The notes: generated by a model from the sequence alone, not told the origin. Shown: positions 51,494-60,803, counted from the stretch's first letter. The stretch is 64,000 nt of DNA from Candidatus Ruminococcus intestinipullorum (GCA_018883985.1 JAHLFA010000059.1:62001-126000), one strand, 5' to 3'. A program made the numbers and translations.

Positions 51494-52729
51494 ATGAGTC
51501 AAGTAAAAGAACTTAGGGTTCAAATGTTAGGTGGCTTTTCTATGCTGTATGGGGATCAGCAACTGACTTTTGGGAAGAATGTAGCATCCAAGTCCATGCA
51601 ATTATTACAATTACTTTTATATCGAAAGGACAGTGGAGTTGAACGAAAAGAGTTGATGGACACTCTATATGGAAGGAGTAATCTTTCAGATCCATCTAAC
51701 AATCTTAGGGTATCTGTACATCGATTGAGAAAGCAATTAATAGATGCTGGACTTCCAAAAGAAGAGTACATTCATATAGATGAGGGTGTCTATTGTTGGA
51801 AGAGTAGTTTTCCAGTTTCTATAGATGTGTTGGAATTTCAGGCTCTTATTTGTCAAGCAAAGGAAGTAGAGGATGAGGCAAGAATCAAGCTGTTACACCA
51901 AGCAGTTAATTTATATAGTGGAGATTTTTTGCCAAAATTATCAGGAGAAGATTGGGTTGTTTTAGAATCAGTTGGACATAAAAGAGCGTATGAAGACGCA
52001 TTACGAGAAGTGCTAGTATATCAAAGCAGCAAAGAACAGTATGCCGAGATGCTTAGACTGGCTGGGATTGCCAGTGATTTATATCCATTTGATGAATGGC
52101 AGTCTTATAAAATAGAAGCATTTATGGGAATGGGCAAGGATGAAGAGGCACTACGAGTGTACAATGAAACATCCAAGCTATTTTTTGAAGAACTAGGAAT
52201 TTCTCCATCTGAGAGAATTGAGAATCAGTTTAAAATTATGAGCGATCATATGCGAAATATTCCTAAATTAATTTCTGATATCCAAGATGGATTGCAGGAA
52301 AAAGAAGAGGAAAAGGGTGCATATTACTGTAGCTTTCCAAGTTTTTTGGATGAGTATCGAGTAGTGAAGAGAATCGTAGAGAGAAATGGGGATTCGGTTT
52401 ATCTAATGCTCTGTACACTTATGGATAGTAAGGGAAATCCTATGCAAAGTGGCAAGAAATTAGATGAAATGTCTAAAGAATTAAGAAAAGCAATTAAAGA
52501 TAGTTTGAGAAAAGGCGATTCCTATACGCAATATAGTGCAAATCAGTTCTTGATTTTATTAATTGGAACAAAGGAAGAAAGTTGTCATGTTGTTTCAGAA
52601 CGTATTTCAGAGCATTTGTCTAAGGTTCACAAACATTGGAGAAATTGTGTAGAATATCATATCTCTTCTATTATAGATACGAAGCACGAAGAATCACAAA
52701 TTAACTTTAAACGAAAATCAAATGAATAA
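51494..52729 (+). CDS. SARP/BTAD-type transcriptional regulator with an extra C-terminal domain
   Basis: A 411-residue regulator. ATG 51494 follows AAAGGGGAAATT; an in-frame ATG at 51461 lacks a ribosome site. Residues about 10-100 are an OmpR-like winged helix (VQMLGGFSMLYGDQQLTFG, NNLRVSVHRLRKQLIDAG). Residues about 100-255 are a bacterial transcriptional activation (BTAD) domain of TPR-like helices (LLHQAVNLYSGDFLP, EALRVYNETSKLFFEELGIS). The last 130 residues (RVVKRIVERNG, LRKGDSYTQYSANQFLILL) look like a degenerate GGDEF domain without the GG(D/E)EF motif. It has its own promoter and terminator and lies right before the surface-protein run, which it probably activates. Confidence 0.8.
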   Translation: MSQVKELRVQMLGGFSMLYGDQQLTFGKNVASKSMQLLQLLLYRKDSGVERKELMDTLYGRSNLSDPSNNLRVSVHRLRKQLIDAGLPKEEYIHIDEGVYCWKSSFPVSIDVLEFQALICQAKEVEDEARIKLLHQAVNLYSGDFLPKLSGEDWVVLESVGHKRAYEDALREVLVYQSSKEQYAEMLRLAGIASDLYPFDEWQSYKIEAFMGMGKDEEALRVYNETSKLFFEELGISPSERIENQFKIMSDHMRNIPKLISDIQDGLQEKEEEKGAYYCSFPSFLDEYRVVKRIVERNGDSVYLMLCTLMDSKGNPMQSGKKLDEMSKELRKAIKDSLRKGDSYTQYSANQFLILLIGTKEESCHVVSERISEHLSKVHKHWRNCVEYHISSIIDTKHEESQINFKRKSNE

Positions 52730-52747
52730 TAAGATAGAACTATGGTC

Positions 52748-52783
52748 AAGAAAGCAGGTAGAAATATCTGCTTTCTTTTTTTT
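52748..52783 (+). terminator. Rho-independent terminator after the SARP gene
   Basis: AAGAAAGCAG and CTGCTTTCTT around a 10-base loop, followed by TTTTTT. It insulates the regulator gene from the surface operon. Confidence 0.85.
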
Positions 52784-52899
52784 GCAAAAAATTTTAAAAA
52801 ATGGAAAATTTTACCGTACTGTAATGCCAACTGTTAATGGTAGGGTATGTAAAATAAAACCATCCGATGCAGGAGTAAGGCAGATAGAAGGTGAGAAGG

Positions 52900-53352
52900 A
52901 TGTGGACACCAAACTTGATTGTAGTGTGTGTGGATAATGTTGATAACGAAGTTTACCAAGGTCGAATCTATCATCTTTATAGGAATCAGCCAATTTACTT
53001 TGCAAATATATTACAAATGATTAAGTGGATGGAAGCTTTTTATAATGAACTTGAATTTCCAAAATCATCTACAAAAGATCGATATTTTGTAAAGAAAAAG
53101 TATCCAATGTTACAGGGAGGGAAGAGAGTGTTAAGTAAGAATCAAATTATGAAGCAAAAAGGAAAACAAGGAACCTTCCTAGTTCGAGTTCAATATCGAC
53201 AAAATGCAACTTGGCAAGGACAGATTACATGGGTTGAAGGTCAAGAAACAAAATCCTTCCGAAGTGTGTTGGAGATGTTGAAGCTAATGGATAACGTCAT
53301 TGATATAGAAGAAGAAAGGAAAGGAGAGGCGATTGGCTATGAAGAAGAATAG
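52900..53352 (+). CDS. Unknown 150-aa protein at the head of the surface-protein operon
   Basis: The start used is ATG 52900 with AGAAGGTGAG nearby; GTG 52891 is an alternative. The 150 residues contain two similar blocks, YQGRIYHLYRNQPIYFANILQMIKWMEAFYN (about 19-49) and WQGQITWVEGQETKSFRSVLEMLKLMDNVID (about 105-135), so it looks like an internal duplication with a small strand-helix fold. No signal peptide, so it stays in the cytoplasm. I recognise no family. The end overlaps the start of the adhesin gene, which suggests coupled translation. Confidence 0.65.
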   Translation: MWTPNLIVVCVDNVDNEVYQGRIYHLYRNQPIYFANILQMIKWMEAFYNELEFPKSSTKDRYFVKKKYPMLQGGKRVLSKNQIMKQKGKQGTFLVRVQYRQNATWQGQITWVEGQETKSFRSVLEMLKLMDNVIDIEEERKGEAIGYEEE

Positions 53353-56300
53353 AGTAAAAAGGTTTCTGGCAGGGTTGTTATGTTTTAGTATGATTGGCAG
53401 CACAAATTTACTAGCCTTTGCTGAAACAACAGGGCAACAAGAGGTTCAGGTGGTAGAATCTACGGAAGAAACAACAGAGTTAGAAGCAGTAGAAGAACCA
53501 GAAGAAATCACAGAGCCAGAAGTAGTAGAAGAAGAACCAGAAGAAATCACAGAGCCAGAAGTAGTAGAGGAAGTGACGGAAGAAATTACAGAGCCAGAGG
53601 TAGTAGAAGAAGTAACGGAAGAAATTACAGAGCCAGAGGTAGTAGAAGAAGTAACAGAAGAAGCCACAGAGCCAGAGGTAGTAGAGGAAGAAACGGAAGA
53701 AACTACAGAGCCAGAGGTGGTAGAGGAAGAAACTACAGAGCAAGAAGTAGTAGAAGAAACAACAAATAGTGTAGAGCAACAGGTAGAACTACAAATTGGA
53801 AATCATGATTATAAAATTATAGATTTAGAAAATAATGGGATTACACTTTGGAAATATCAAAGTATGCTCACAGAAATGAAAAATCAAATAGAAAGTAATG
53901 ATGGAACAAATATCCCAATTTTAAATTGGAGGCGTTCAAGTAATTCTGTAGAAGTTCCAAAAGTTGGGCATGGTAGCAACGGTGACTGGAAATGGCCAGA
54001 TGTAGTAGATGACCTAGCTTTAGACATCACAGATGAAGCAGCTGTTTGGGATGGCTCCCGATTAGTTAAAGGAGCAGTTAATCATGTAGCAAAGAGTGAA
54101 GATTATATAAAAGATAATCAGATTACATCAGTAGATGGGAATTTGTATGATTCTGCCACATGGGATTGTGGTGAATTATCTGGAGGAACTGCAAGGTTGT
54201 TTAGGTTTCAGGGTGTTTTTGATATAGGAAACCTAAATCCAAATGATTATGCATTTACAATAGAACCTATGATAACAGGTGGAAACAAAGAAATTTATAT
54301 TAATGATGATATGTTTGTATTTGTTTATCCTGTAGATGAAAATGGAAGCCCAGTAGTAGAGATATCAGATAATAATTTTCTAGCTTATCTAGCTTTCTGG
54401 ACAGGAACTATATATAACAATGGAGCTTCAGAAATAGATGATGTAACAGAATTTCATAATATTTCGGGAACCCCAGCAAGTTGGGATCAAGATAATGTTC
54501 ATGAAAATGTTCTTGGAAAGTTAACAGATGGATGGAATGTAGAGGCAACAGAGGATAATGCAGGAAATATTATTCAAACATCTTACAATCAGGGTGGATA
54601 TACAAGATATGCGATAGATATTTTTGTAGATGATTATGCTGGAAGTGGTGGAATGTATCGCCCAGTTATGACTGCATCTTATGTAGAAAAGCATCAAATA
54701 GAGTTCTATAAAGTGGACCAATATGGAGAGCCATTAGAAGGAGCAGAATTTGAGTTAAGACGAGGCTCAACTCGTTATACAGGATTTTCTGATGAAAATG
54801 GTAAAGTTTCTATCACTCTTGTGCCAGGTCAATACACCATGAAAGAAATAAAAGCACCAGAGAATTGTGAATCGTTAAATGAAAATACGAAATGGAAAGT
54901 TGTTGTTGGAAGTAACGGTGGTTACACAATTGAAGCAATTGAACACAGCAATTTAAAAGTAGAAGATAACAAATATTTTATTAAAAATCAATCCATATTG
55001 GAAACGGAGATTTCATTTATAAAAACAGATGAAAAAGGAAGCCCAATAAAAGGAGTAGAATTTGTTTTAACGAACGAAGAGGGAGGGAAAGAGAGTTATA
55101 CAGCAACATCAGATGAGAATGGTGTTGTAAAAATAGTAGATGTTCCAAAAGGAACGTACACAATGAAAGAAAAAACAGTACCTGAAGGATACTTAAAATC
55201 AGGTCCATGGACAGTGGAAGTAGAGTCGGGGCGTAAATGTACAATTGATGGTCCAAATCTAACAACTCGAAATGGACAGTATCAAATTATGAACTACAAA
55301 TTTGAATCAAGTATCCAAGTTGATAAAAAAGTTGAAGTAGTAGATTATGACCAAAGAACATACGAAATTACGTTGTCAGCAAAATCCATTCTTAGTCAAA
55401 TTCAACAAGGAGAGCCAGTAGACATTGTTTTAGCTGTGGATACATCAAGATCTATGGATTTCCCAGGAAGTCTAAAAGCTATAGGAGATGCAACAACATT
55501 TAAAAGTTTGGATAAATCTCAAACGTACTATTATATCGGAACAACATCAGCAGCAACGGTATATGAAGTTCGATATAAAAGAGATGCTTGGTACTATAAG
55601 GATAGTTCTAATCCAGATGAAGAGGATGAAGGAACAAAGATTACAAGAAATTCTGATATTTTGCAATCAGATGAGAAATATGTTTTCTATCAATCAGTTG
55701 GAGAGGCTACTCGTTTATATTACTTAAAAGAGGCATTAAATAACTTTATTAACGAATTTGCAAGAATTTCAGAAGAGAATGGATTGGAAAATCGAATTGG
55801 CTTAGTTACTTTTGCAGAAGATTCAGAAATTAAATGTGAATTAAATACAATTTCTGAAAATAAAGAAGCAATATTAAATGAAATAAATGGAATTAAGACA
55901 GCAAGTGGAACAAATCAGGCAGGAGCATTAGATGATGCAAATACGATGTTGACAGAAACGGAAAATAAACAATATGTACTTCTTCTTACTGATGGAGCAC
56001 CTAACTGGAAAGATAAGGACGGTCACACTGTTGGAGAAGTGGAAGCATGGAAAACCATTGGTGCGCTAGCGGGTGACATCAAGGGTAAAGGTGCTACGCT
56101 TATGACCATAGGAGTTGGACTCAACTATGTAAAAGGTGCAGAGGCGAAGTTAGCGAATATTGCATCTGAGGATTCAAAAGGAAATCCATATGCTTATCAA
56201 ACAGAAAATGCAGATAACCTAGTAGAATTGTTTGAAGGAATGCTAGCAACAATTGTGACAGGTATTCCAGTTGAAAATGTAACAATTACAGATATCATCG

Positions 56301-57523
56301 ACCCAAGATTCCAGTTAGTTGGAGAACTAGGAGATGTGAATTATAGCGAAGATACAGGAACACTTACTTGGGAGAACGTAACCATACCATATGTAATAAG
56401 TGGAAGAAAAGGTTGGGAAGTGAAATTTACAGTTCAGGCAAAAGACGATTTTATGGGAGGAAATGTAATTCCGACAAATGGAGCAGGTTCAGGAGTTTCT
56501 AAAGACGGTATTACAATTGCATTTCCACAACCAATGGTAAATGTGAAACTTCTTGATTTAGAACTTCCAAATCTGGAGATTGCATACTTCAAAGGAGATG
56601 AAATCCAAGTATCTGAATTTCCAAGAGAGTTGTTAAATGGAAGTGAGATTTATCTTGATGTAGATAACAACAATGAACTAACGGAAGGCAGTGAAAGTGC
56701 ATTAGAAGAACAGCAGGTTCAAACAATCTTGAATTTAACTCAAGAGGAATGGGAAGCTATACTTCAAGGTAAACAAGTTGCCAAAGATTATATTTACTCT
56801 GGAACGACAGAAAAAGTTGGAACATTTATTTACCAATTTGAAGCAGTAGATGGAAAAGGTGAGTTAAAGAACCACATAGCAAATCAGGCAGGAAGTCCAG
56901 CAGAGGTATATAAATTGACAATACAATACCAAGCAGATCAAAAGAATGGGCAAGATAGAATCCCAGGTACTGCTGTAAAAGATGTTCAAGCAAGTGGTCA
57001 ATATCAAGTATTTGTAATAGATGGAAAAATTGATATTTCTAAACAGATTCTAGAAGTAAATCCAAACTTAGAAGGAGATGCAATTTTTACCTTTAAGATT
57101 GAGAGATTGAATGAAAAAGGCAATGCAGAAGAGGTATTTTATAGAACCATTCGTATGGATCAAGCAGGAGTTATGCATGCTGAATCATTAACAGGACTTG
57201 CAAAAGGAACATACAAAATAACAGAGCTTGAAACACAAAAGTATGAGCTTGATAGTATAAGTATGACAGAGAGAAACATAGAGGAAAGTACTCCTGTTAA
57301 TATGGAAGAGAAGTCTATTACATTTACGATAGGAGAGCAGCACATTGAAAAGAATGTCACAGGATATACTTGCAAAGACCAAGAAGCTCAAGTGTTGTTT
57401 GAAAATGAAAAGGATTCACCAAAATCAAACACTGATACGGATGTTAGATTGAATCGTTTTGTAAAGAAAGATGGAAAGTGGGTTATTGAATCTTATGAAA
57501 CTCCACAAAATCCAGAGAAGTAG
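53333..57523 (+). CDS. Giant vWA/Cna_B (SpaA-type) surface adhesin without a visible sorting signal
   Basis: About 1396 residues. TTG 53333, six bases after AAGGAG, or ATG 53339 starts a signal peptide ending near NLLAFA. Residues about 53-142 are 13-residue Glu/Pro/Thr repeats. A domain with adhesin character follows (about 150-450). Two Cna_B/SpaA domains (about 453-545 and 557-650) contain the Lys of FYKVD and FIKTD and the Glu of TMKE needed for isopeptide bonds. A von Willebrand A domain (about 690-980) has a perfect MIDAS DTSRS (703-707) and LLLTDGAPNWKD. An isopeptide-type region and a late Cna_B-like domain (about 1230-1330) follow. The C-terminus has no LPxTG, helix or basic tail. 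Confidence 0.85.
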   Translation: MAMKKNRVKRFLAGLLCFSMIGSTNLLAFAETTGQQEVQVVESTEETTELEAVEEPEEITEPEVVEEEPEEITEPEVVEEVTEEITEPEVVEEVTEEITEPEVVEEVTEEATEPEVVEEETEETTEPEVVEEETTEQEVVEETTNSVEQQVELQIGNHDYKIIDLENNGITLWKYQSMLTEMKNQIESNDGTNIPILNWRRSSNSVEVPKVGHGSNGDWKWPDVVDDLALDITDEAAVWDGSRLVKGAVNHVAKSEDYIKDNQITSVDGNLYDSATWDCGELSGGTARLFRFQGVFDIGNLNPNDYAFTIEPMITGGNKEIYINDDMFVFVYPVDENGSPVVEISDNNFLAYLAFWTGTIYNNGASEIDDVTEFHNISGTPASWDQDNVHENVLGKLTDGWNVEATEDNAGNIIQTSYNQGGYTRYAIDIFVDDYAGSGGMYRPVMTASYVEKHQIEFYKVDQYGEPLEGAEFELRRGSTRYTGFSDENGKVSITLVPGQYTMKEIKAPENCESLNENTKWKVVVGSNGGYTIEAIEHSNLKVEDNKYFIKNQSILETEISFIKTDEKGSPIKGVEFVLTNEEGGKESYTATSDENGVVKIVDVPKGTYTMKEKTVPEGYLKSGPWTVEVESGRKCTIDGPNLTTRNGQYQIMNYKFESSIQVDKKVEVVDYDQRTYEITLSAKSILSQIQQGEPVDIVLAVDTSRSMDFPGSLKAIGDATTFKSLDKSQTYYYIGTTSAATVYEVRYKRDAWYYKDSSNPDEEDEGTKITRNSDILQSDEKYVFYQSVGEATRLYYLKEALNNFINEFARISEENGLENRIGLVTFAEDSEIKCELNTISENKEAILNEINGIKTASGTNQAGALDDANTMLTETENKQYVLLLTDGAPNWKDKDGHTVGEVEAWKTIGALAGDIKGKGATLMTIGVGLNYVKGAEAKLANIASEDSKGNPYAYQTENADNLVELFEGMLATIVTGIPVENVTITDIIDPRFQLVGELGDVNYSEDTGTLTWENVTIPYVISGRKGWEVKFTVQAKDDFMGGNVIPTNGAGSGVSKDGITIAFPQPMVNVKLLDLELPNLEIAYFKGDEIQVSEFPRELLNGSEIYLDVDNNNELTEGSESALEEQQVQTILNLTQEEWEAILQGKQVAKDYIYSGTTEKVGTFIYQFEAVDGKGELKNHIANQAGSPAEVYKLTIQYQADQKNGQDRIPGTAVKDVQASGQYQVFVIDGKIDISKQILEVNPNLEGDAIFTFKIERLNEKGNAEEVFYRTIRMDQAGVMHAESLTGLAKGTYKITELETQKYELDSISMTERNIEESTPVNMEEKSITFTIGEQHIEKNVTGYTCKDQEAQVLFENEKDSPKSNTDTDVRLNRFVKKDGKWVIESYETPQNPEK
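53491..53760 (+). repeat. 39-bp coding tandem repeats (13-residue Glu-Pro units)
   Basis: About six copies plus a partial of a unit like VTEEITEPEVVEE in the N-terminal part of the adhesin. The copies are near-identical in DNA, so copy number is likely to vary by slippage. They form an extended, strongly acidic stalk. Confidence 0.85.
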
Positions 57524-57544
57524 TGAGAAAGGAGGGAATAGAGT

Positions 57545-58129
57545 ATGAAAAAATTTAAGATAACGTCGTTTAAAACGTTTGGAATCTCAGCTTTCTTGCT
57601 AACAGTTATTATAGGAGTCACAATAACAGTTGCTCTTGAAGTAGCACAGTCAAACTTTATAACAAATACCTTTGCAACAAGCAAAATTGATACAGAAATA
57701 GAGGAAGACATAAGTGTAGACGGTGAAACGTTGAATAAGAGGGTATCGGTAAAGAATGTAGAAGATGCTACGGCTGATGCTTATATAAGAGTACGATTAA
57801 CAAAAAGCCCAGAGGATGCTTCTATCCAACTTATTTATAGCGAGGGTGCTTTAAGCACCCCCGTAGCAAAAGAGAATACTTGGATTGATGGTGGAGATGG
57901 TTTTTACTATTATCGCTATTCTGTTGCACCAGGAACAGAAACAACCGAGTTACTAAGTGGAGTAGATGCAAAAGGGTTTGAGGGAAACTTTGATGTGATT
58001 GTATATCAGGAGTCTTGTATTGCAGCAGAAGAAAATCGTTATAGCTTAGGGGAAGAAAATGTACCAACAGACTTAAGTACAATTAAGTCTACATTTGAGA
58101 GGGCAACAGAAATAAAGGAAGAACAATAA
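57545..58129 (+). CDS. SipW-dependent TasA/camelysin-like surface protein 1
   Basis: A 194-residue exported protein. The leader has a basic start and a long hydrophobic segment (TFGISAFLLTVIIGVTITVA), and the cleavage region ends with SNFITNTFATSK, which is the N-x-F shape of SipW-type substrates. The mature part is beta-rich (NKRVSVKNVEDATADAYIRVRLT) as in TasA. It is the most diverged of the five. ATG 57545 follows GAAAGGAGGG. It precedes the SipW gene at 58142. Confidence 0.75.
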   Translation: MKKFKITSFKTFGISAFLLTVIIGVTITVALEVAQSNFITNTFATSKIDTEIEEDISVDGETLNKRVSVKNVEDATADAYIRVRLTKSPEDASIQLIYSEGALSTPVAKENTWIDGGDGFYYYRYSVAPGTETTELLSGVDAKGFEGNFDVIVYQESCIAAEENRYSLGEENVPTDLSTIKSTFERATEIKEEQ

Positions 58130-58141
58130 GAGAGGTGGGGC

Positions 58142-58678
58142 ATGATGTTAAAAAAGATTTGTAATTTTCTATCGGGAATCATCGTGTGTGTACTGGCAAT
58201 GTTGGCATCGGCATTGTTAATACCAAAAGCAATGGGATATGAAGAAATGGCAGTTTTAACAGGCAGTATGGAGCCAGAGTATCCCGTAGGATCTTTGATT
58301 TACGTAAAGCAAATAGATCCAAATCTACTTCAAGTAGACGATGTGATTACTTATCGTATGGGAGAGGATACAGTAGTTACTCACCGTATTGTAGAAATGA
58401 ATTTGAAAGAAGGCACAGTAATTACAAAAGGTGATGCCAATGAAAAAGAAGATGGCAAGCCAGTTGAGTTTAATCAAATTATAGGAAAAGCAGAATTCAA
58501 AATCCCTTATCTTGGATATGTAAGCATGAATATTAAAACACAAACAGGGATTATGGCAATTTGTGGAGTATTGATTGCAATTATTCTGTTAACATTTATT
58601 CCAGAAATTTTTTCAAATGAAGAAGAGGTGAAAAAAATCTCAAAAAAGAAAAACCGTTTAGAAGCAAAAAACATGTAA
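58142..58678 (+). CDS. SipW-type signal peptidase I, copy 1
   Basis: A 178-residue membrane peptidase of the SipW/ER (S26B) type. N-terminal helix (about 8-28), catalytic Ser42 in LTGSMEPEYPVGS, and His81 in VVTHRIVE, where bacterial type I peptidases carry Lys. KGDANEKEDG is the conserved Asp motif, and a C-terminal helix (about 137-157) with a basic tail completes it. It removes the leaders of TasA-like proteins. Located between TasA-like genes 1 and 2. Confidence 0.92.
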   Translation: MMLKKICNFLSGIIVCVLAMLASALLIPKAMGYEEMAVLTGSMEPEYPVGSLIYVKQIDPNLLQVDDVITYRMGEDTVVTHRIVEMNLKEGTVITKGDANEKEDGKPVEFNQIIGKAEFKIPYLGYVSMNIKTQTGIMAICGVLIAIILLTFIPEIFSNEEEVKKISKKKNRLEAKNM

Positions 58679-58692
58679 AGGAGAGGATTATT

Positions 58693-59403
58693 ATGATGAA
58701 GAAAAAATTAATGTTAGCGGCAGTATCTACAGGTTTGGTGGCAGCAGTAGGAGTTGGAGGCACATTGGCATATCTGAGTGCACAGTCAGAACAAGTAACA
58801 AATACCTTTGCTGTAGGAGAAGGATACATTGAAGAAGAAGGTGGAGATGCCAAAGGAATTTGGCTAGATGAAACATTGGTGGATTCAGAAACAGGAGAAC
58901 CAGTAGTTCCAGCACAACGTACTCTTGAAAATGAGTATAATGATTTACTTCCTGCAGATACGAGAATGAAAGATCCTACAGTATCAATGATAGGTGGTTC
59001 TGTTGATTCTTATGTATTTGTCAAAGTAGATGGAGTTGATGAACTAAATGAAAAAGGAGTTTCTGTTCAAGACTTTAATGGAGATGATTGGCAGCTAGTA
59101 GCTCCAGAGGGAGAAGGCACAATGGATGGAATCTACATTTATAAAGGAGATGACCTTTCTTATGCAGATGCCCAAGGAAATAAAGTTGTAAAAGTTAGTG
59201 ATCAGGAAAAAGGAACAAAAATAACATTATCTACGGTATTTGAAAGTATCTATGTAGATTCCAATATTACACAAGACGGGTTAGAAGCTTTACAAGGCAA
59301 CTTAAATGATATTGTACTTCAGGCTGTTGCAGTGCAGGCAGATAACAATACAGCAGACAATGCACTAGAACAAGCAGAAGCTATATTAAATGGAGAACAG
59401 TAA
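58693..59403 (+). CDS. SipW-dependent TasA/camelysin-like surface protein 2
   Basis: A 236-residue protein with a textbook SipW leader: KKLMLAAVSTGLVAAVGVGG, TLAYLSAQ at the cleavage zone and NTFAVG after it. The mature part is acidic, with KDPTVSMIGGSVDSYVFVKV, the block shared with protein 3. TasA/camelysin relatives form amyloid-like fibres on the cell surface. ATG 58693 or 58696 after AAAGGAGAGG. Protein 2 and protein 3 look like a tandem duplication. Confidence 0.88.
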   Translation: MMKKKLMLAAVSTGLVAAVGVGGTLAYLSAQSEQVTNTFAVGEGYIEEEGGDAKGIWLDETLVDSETGEPVVPAQRTLENEYNDLLPADTRMKDPTVSMIGGSVDSYVFVKVDGVDELNEKGVSVQDFNGDDWQLVAPEGEGTMDGIYIYKGDDLSYADAQGNKVVKVSDQEKGTKITLSTVFESIYVDSNITQDGLEALQGNLNDIVLQAVAVQADNNTADNALEQAEAILNGEQ

Positions 59404-59430
59404 AAGATTTTATATAAGGAGGATACGGTC

Positions 59431-60153
59431 ATGAATAAAAAACAAATTGCAAAATTAGGTGTAACTTTAGGTTTAGTAGGTGCAGTAGGAGTTGGAGGGA
59501 CATTGGCTCTCTTATCCGCACAGTCCAATGTAGTAACCAATACATTCGCAGCTGGAAATGGTATTGATGCAGCTGAAGATATTACATTGTTTGAGCATAT
59601 TCCAGTAGAAAACGCAGAAGCAAAAGATAATCCAGTAACAAATAAGTATAATGATGGATCAGAAACAGAATATAAAGAATTGATCGCAAAGGTTGGAGTT
59701 TCTTATTCCAATCTAGAGCCAAATATGACTTTGGATAAGGATCCAGCAGTTCAAATTTCTGAAGGTACGGCAGACTGTTATCTATTTGTAAAGGTAGATA
59801 GCTCTAAATTTACAGGTGTAGTTGGTGATGTGGAGATAGATGGAATTTACAACACTGGTGAAGAGGGATATAAGGCTCCTAATTGGCACTTATTAGATGA
59901 TGATCAGAATATCTACTATTACCAAGTGGGTGATAATAAGGTAATTGATACAGAAGCTGAAGCTTTTGTCAGTGATCCATTGTTTGAAACAATTAATTTA
60001 GGAATGAATGCAGCATTATATAATGCAGATGGTAGCAGTGCATTAGATGACACTGATAATATTGAAATTAAAGCATTTATCGTTCAGGCTACAGAAAATG
60101 GAAACTGGGAACAAGCTGTTGAATTAGCAATGAACGAAAATTCATGGAAATAA
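59431..60153 (+). CDS. SipW-dependent TasA/camelysin-like surface protein 3
   Basis: A 240-residue paralogue of protein 2. Its leader (AKLGVTLGLVGAVGVGG, LALLSAQSNVVTNTFAAG) and the block LDKDPAVQISEGTADCYLFV match the neighbour, but the cleavage motif reads ALLSAQ instead of AYLSAQ. ATG 59431 follows AAGGAGGATACGGTC. Probably a fibre subunit; the single Cys in TADCYLF is unusual for the group. Confidence 0.88.
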   Translation: MNKKQIAKLGVTLGLVGAVGVGGTLALLSAQSNVVTNTFAAGNGIDAAEDITLFEHIPVENAEAKDNPVTNKYNDGSETEYKELIAKVGVSYSNLEPNMTLDKDPAVQISEGTADCYLFVKVDSSKFTGVVGDVEIDGIYNTGEEGYKAPNWHLLDDDQNIYYYQVGDNKVIDTEAEAFVSDPLFETINLGMNAALYNADGSSALDDTDNIEIKAFIVQATENGNWEQAVELAMNENSWK

Positions 60154-60176
60154 TAATAGAGAGGAGCTGAGTGATA

Positions 60177-60803
60177 ATGAATAAGAAGAAAGTTGCAACA
60201 CTTATAGTATCACTTGGGTTATTATCTGTAGTTGGTGTAGGAGCAACACTTGCATATTTTACAGATAATGCAGAACAGGAAAATATCATTACAATGGGAC
60301 ATGTGGATATTGACTTAACAGAAGAAAGTAATGGAGAGGAAGGCAAGGAAGGTACCCCAATTGAAAATGGTTTATCATTTGAAAATATTATGCCAGGAGA
60401 TGTGGTATCTAAAATTCCGACCATTACAATTGATGGAAATTCTCAGAGTGCCTATGTTCGAATGAATATGACCATATCTGCTGGGGATAGCAGTATAACA
60501 CAAGAAGATATTTCTGAACTAGAGAATACACTAAGAGCAGAAATTACAGATGGAACAGGGTGGTATTACTCAGCAGAGGATGAATATTATTACTATAATA
60601 CAGCACTACAAGCTGGAGAAGGAATCGAATTCTTCGATACAGTAACGATTCCAGCCACATGGGCAAATAATACGGCAGATCAAGGATTTACCATCACACT
60701 ACAAGCAGAAGCAATTCAAGAAGAAAATGTAACTGTTGAAACAGATGGTACTTTCATTACAGGATGGCCAGATTCAGAAATTTATCGATACACAGAATCT
60801 TAG
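60177..60803 (+). CDS. SipW-dependent TasA-like surface protein 4
   Basis: About 208 residues from ATG 60177 (GTG 60171 is also in frame). Leader: VATLIVSLGLLSVVGVG with ATLAYFTDNAEQENIITMG, close to the TasA pattern of AYFTD followed by a short spacer and a beta strand (GHVDIDLTEES). The mature part has NIMPGDVVSKIPTITIDG and NSQSAYVRMNMT, found in TasA-type proteins. It lies before the second SipW gene. Confidence 0.85.
   Translation: MNKKKVATLIVSLGLLSVVGVGATLAYFTDNAEQENIITMGHVDIDLTEESNGEEGKEGTPIENGLSFENIMPGDVVSKIPTITIDGNSQSAYVRMNMTISAGDSSITQEDISELENTLRAEITDGTGWYYSAEDEYYYYNTALQAGEGIEFFDTVTIPATWANNTADQGFTITLQAEAIQEENVTVETDGTFITGWPDSEIYRYTES

Noticed and set aside
52722-52937. Open frame after the SARP gene (71 residues)
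   Set aside because: It runs through the SARP terminator hairpin and overlaps two better-supported genes; no ribosome site fits.
53491-53760. CRISPR-like array
   Set aside because: The repeats are contiguous coding units in one frame, with no unique spacers and no cas genes nearby.
53480-53779. Minus-strand Phe/Leu-rich frame opposite the adhesin repeats
   Set aside because: It is the mirror of the acidic 39-bp repeats; composition is an artefact of the repeat, and no start signal is present.
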